This document shows positions 13,497-14,818 of a stretch of DNA of 14,818 nucleotides, piece by piece. Numbering within the stretch: the first letter of the stretch is position 1; the number at the start of each line of letters is the position of its first letter. Made by a program: the position numbers and the translations under genes. The notes under the pieces were generated by a model that saw only the letters and a list, made by a program, of their open reading frames with translations, searched no databases and was not told the DNA's origin. The stretch comes from an uncultured Veillonellaceae bacterium. Lineage in GTDB: Bacteria > Bacillota > Negativicutes > Veillonellales > Dialisteraceae. Location of the stretch: positions 1 to 14,818 of the forward strand of contig CAUBUJ010000026.1 of the NCBI GenBank assembly GCA_958439155.1, read 5' to 3'.

Positions 13497-13600
13497 GCGC
13501 ATCCCTCCGGGACGGGCCCAAAAAGAGTCCCGCAGAGAGCGGTGCGCTCCCTATCGCGAGAGGGACGCCATTATTTGTTCTTCTTCCGAGACAGGCGCCC
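13497..13600 (+). ncRNA. Structured 5' leader of the symporter gene, class unknown
   Basis: Three foldable elements follow the promoter. First, an outer stem GCGCATC (13497-13503) with GGTGCGC (13541-13547) encloses CGGGAC (13508-13513) pairing with GTCCCG (13527-13532). Second, TCCCT (13548-13552) pairs with AGGGA (13561-13565). Third, GGGACGCC (13562-13569) could instead pair with GGCGCCC (13594-13600), competing with the second hairpin. Such mutually exclusive stems are typical of regulatory leaders. I could not match it to any riboswitch or T-box that I know, so this is a candidate cis-regulatory RNA only. Confidence 0.45.
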
Positions 13601-13629
13601 ATTGTGATTTTTAAAGAAAGGATTTTTCT

Positions 13630-14818
13630 ATGGACCTTACATTCTGGCATTTCTTTTTTATGGCCGCTACCATTGCGCTTGTGATTGGCTCCGGCATTTA
13701 CGCGGCCCGGTCGATCCACTCTGCGGAAGGGTACAGCCTGGGCGGGCGCTCCGCCGGCGTCCCCCTCATTGCCGGCTCTATCGCAGGCACCATCATCGGC
13801 GGAGGCGCGACAGTCGGCACGGCACAGCTCGCCTTTTCCTACGGCCTTGCAGCGTGGTGGTTTACACTGGGGAGCGGCATCGGCCTTGCGATTATGGGAT
13901 TCTTCTACGCCCGGCGCATGCGCTCCACCGGCCTTGCGACGATTCCGGAATTTCTCAACACCTACTATGGCGGCCATTCAGAAACTGCGTCGTCCTTGAT
14001 TTCTTCCATCGGAATTCTGCTCTCCGTCGTAGCCAGTGTCCTCCCAGGCATTCAGATCATTTCCGCCTTCTTCGGCACAGCCCCGTGGATCTCCGCAGTT
14101 ATTCTGACCTTGCTCGTGCTGGCGTATACCTTCTTCGGCGGCATGAAGAGCGCCGGCGTTGGGGGCATTATGAAAATGATCGTCATCTGCGCAAGCCTCA
14201 TGGTGGCAGGATTCTTCGCATTCCAGGACATCACAGCCCTGCCTGATTTCGACCAGCGCTTCCCTGCCACGCCATGGCTCTCTCTCTTCGGTGAAGGGGT
14301 CCAGCCGGCGCTGACCTCTCTCTTTTCCGTCATCGTAGGCGTGCTCTGCACCCAGACCTATGTGCAGGCCATCTTCTCTGCAGCCACACCGATCACCGCG
14401 GAAATCGGCTGCATCGTAGGGGCGCTCATCATCATTCCCGTAGGCCTGCCGTCAGTAGCCATCGGCATGTACATGCACGCCCACGCGGCGGATACCCTCC
14501 CGATCCTCGTGCTTCCTGCGTACCTGATGGAAAGGGAAAACGCGGTCATCGCCGGCGTTGCCATGGGCGGCATCATCCTCTCTCTCGTAGGTTCCATCGG
14601 CGGCCTTTCTCTCGGCATCGGCACCATGATTTCCCACGATATTATTTCTCCCTTGATGCGGATCAAAAATGACAAGCTCCTCCTTCTCGTAACCCGTCTC
14701 TGCGTACTCGCCGTCATTATCGCCGGCAGCGTCGTAGCCATTCTGAATCTGGACTCACAAGTCCTCTTCTGGAACTACCTCTCCATGGCTCTCCGGGGCG
14801 GCGGCATCTTCCTCCCGC
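13630..14818 (+). CDS. Sodium:solute symporter (SSS family), partial: C-terminus beyond window edge
   Basis: Na+-coupled uptake transporter of the SSS (SLC5-like) family; the substrate is not readable from sequence. I translated 396 residues from the ATG at 13630, open to the window end. The N-terminus has a first helix (about 5-25), then YSLGGRSAG (about 37-45) and IAGTIIGGGATVGTAQLAFS (about 51-70), the unwound first core helix typical of this fold, followed by YGLAAWWFTLGSGIGLAIMG. Further features are IPEFLNTYYGG (about 109-119), YTFFGGMKSAGVGGIMKMIV (about 165-185), and repeated hydrophobic helices after that. These match SSS proteins, whose usual length is about 450-550 residues. AAAGGA lies about 7 bases upstream of the start. 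It is transcribed away from parA and is the only plus-strand gene in the window. It has its own extended -10 promoter and a structured leader. Confidence 0.92.
   Translation, partial: MDLTFWHFFFMAATIALVIGSGIYAARSIHSAEGYSLGGRSAGVPLIAGSIAGTIIGGGATVGTAQLAFSYGLAAWWFTLGSGIGLAIMGFFYARRMRSTGLATIPEFLNTYYGGHSETASSLISSIGILLSVVASVLPGIQIISAFFGTAPWISAVILTLLVLAYTFFGGMKSAGVGGIMKMIVICASLMVAGFFAFQDITALPDFDQRFPATPWLSLFGEGVQPALTSLFSVIVGVLCTQTYVQAIFSAATPITAEIGCIVGALIIIPVGLPSVAIGMYMHAHAADTLPILVLPAYLMERENAVIAGVAMGGIILSLVGSIGGLSLGIGTMISHDIISPLMRIKNDKLLLLVTRLCVLAVIIAGSVVAILNLDSQVLFWNYLSMALRGGGIFLP

Noticed and set aside
13500..13570. T-box leader (AGAGAGC and GGTGCGC looked suggestive)
   Set aside because: No recognisable T-box antiterminator bulge sequence, no proper stem I, and no downstream terminator with an adjacent T-run.
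13489..13977. 162-codon minus-strand open frame opposite the symporter start and its leader
   Set aside because: Basic, low-complexity translation opposite well-conserved SSS core helices; a shadow.

Overview
The window looks like origin-proximal chromosome of an anaerobic Firmicute with about 50-55% GC (by eye). The domain content would fit Negativicutes (Veillonellaceae-type, for example a Dialister/Allisonella/Megasphaera relative), but that placement is a guess from gene style and could not be tested. The origin-proximal assignment is stronger. It rests on a soj/spo0J-type parA-parB pair, two perfect 16-bp parS sites (9788-9803 and 13279-13294), and a dense cluster of DnaA boxes at about 6839-7077.

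Layout, left to right. Positions 1-1063 hold a partial Kef/YbaL-type cation:proton antiporter. Positions 1223-1761 hold two overlapping small membrane-protein genes, one of them DUF898, ending in a terminator. Positions 1952-2902 hold a CorA-family transporter with its own consensus promoter and a terminator. Positions 2997-6535 hold a type IV pilus/competence-type motor cassette, transcribed pilB -> pilT -> pilC, with no pilin genes beside it. Positions 6536-7251 are non-coding: the pilB promoter, a 12-bp inverted repeat, the DnaA-box cluster (candidate oriC) and a terminator. Positions 7252-9693 hold two tandem paralogous Sel1-repeat proteins separated by a 7-bp tandem repeat. Positions 9694-9952 are a gap holding parS-1. 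Positions 9953-13145 hold a four-gene unit transcribed parA -> parB -> DUF4446 -> M23 peptidase. Positions 13146-13629 are non-coding: the parA promoter, parS-2 and a structured leader. From 13630 a sodium:solute symporter runs rightward off the window edge.

All genes except the last are on the minus strand. ParA, ParB and the two parS sites form a chromosome segregation module. The parAB transcript continues into a membrane-anchored DUF4446 protein and a membrane-anchored M23 (LytM) peptidase, which ties the segregation operon to cell-envelope proteins. No mobile element, CRISPR array, tRNA or rRNA was seen. The most interesting features are the origin-like DnaA cluster lying between a pilus motor operon and Sel1 genes with no dnaA in view, the parAB unit bracketed by two parS sites, and several unexplained structured non-coding stretches.
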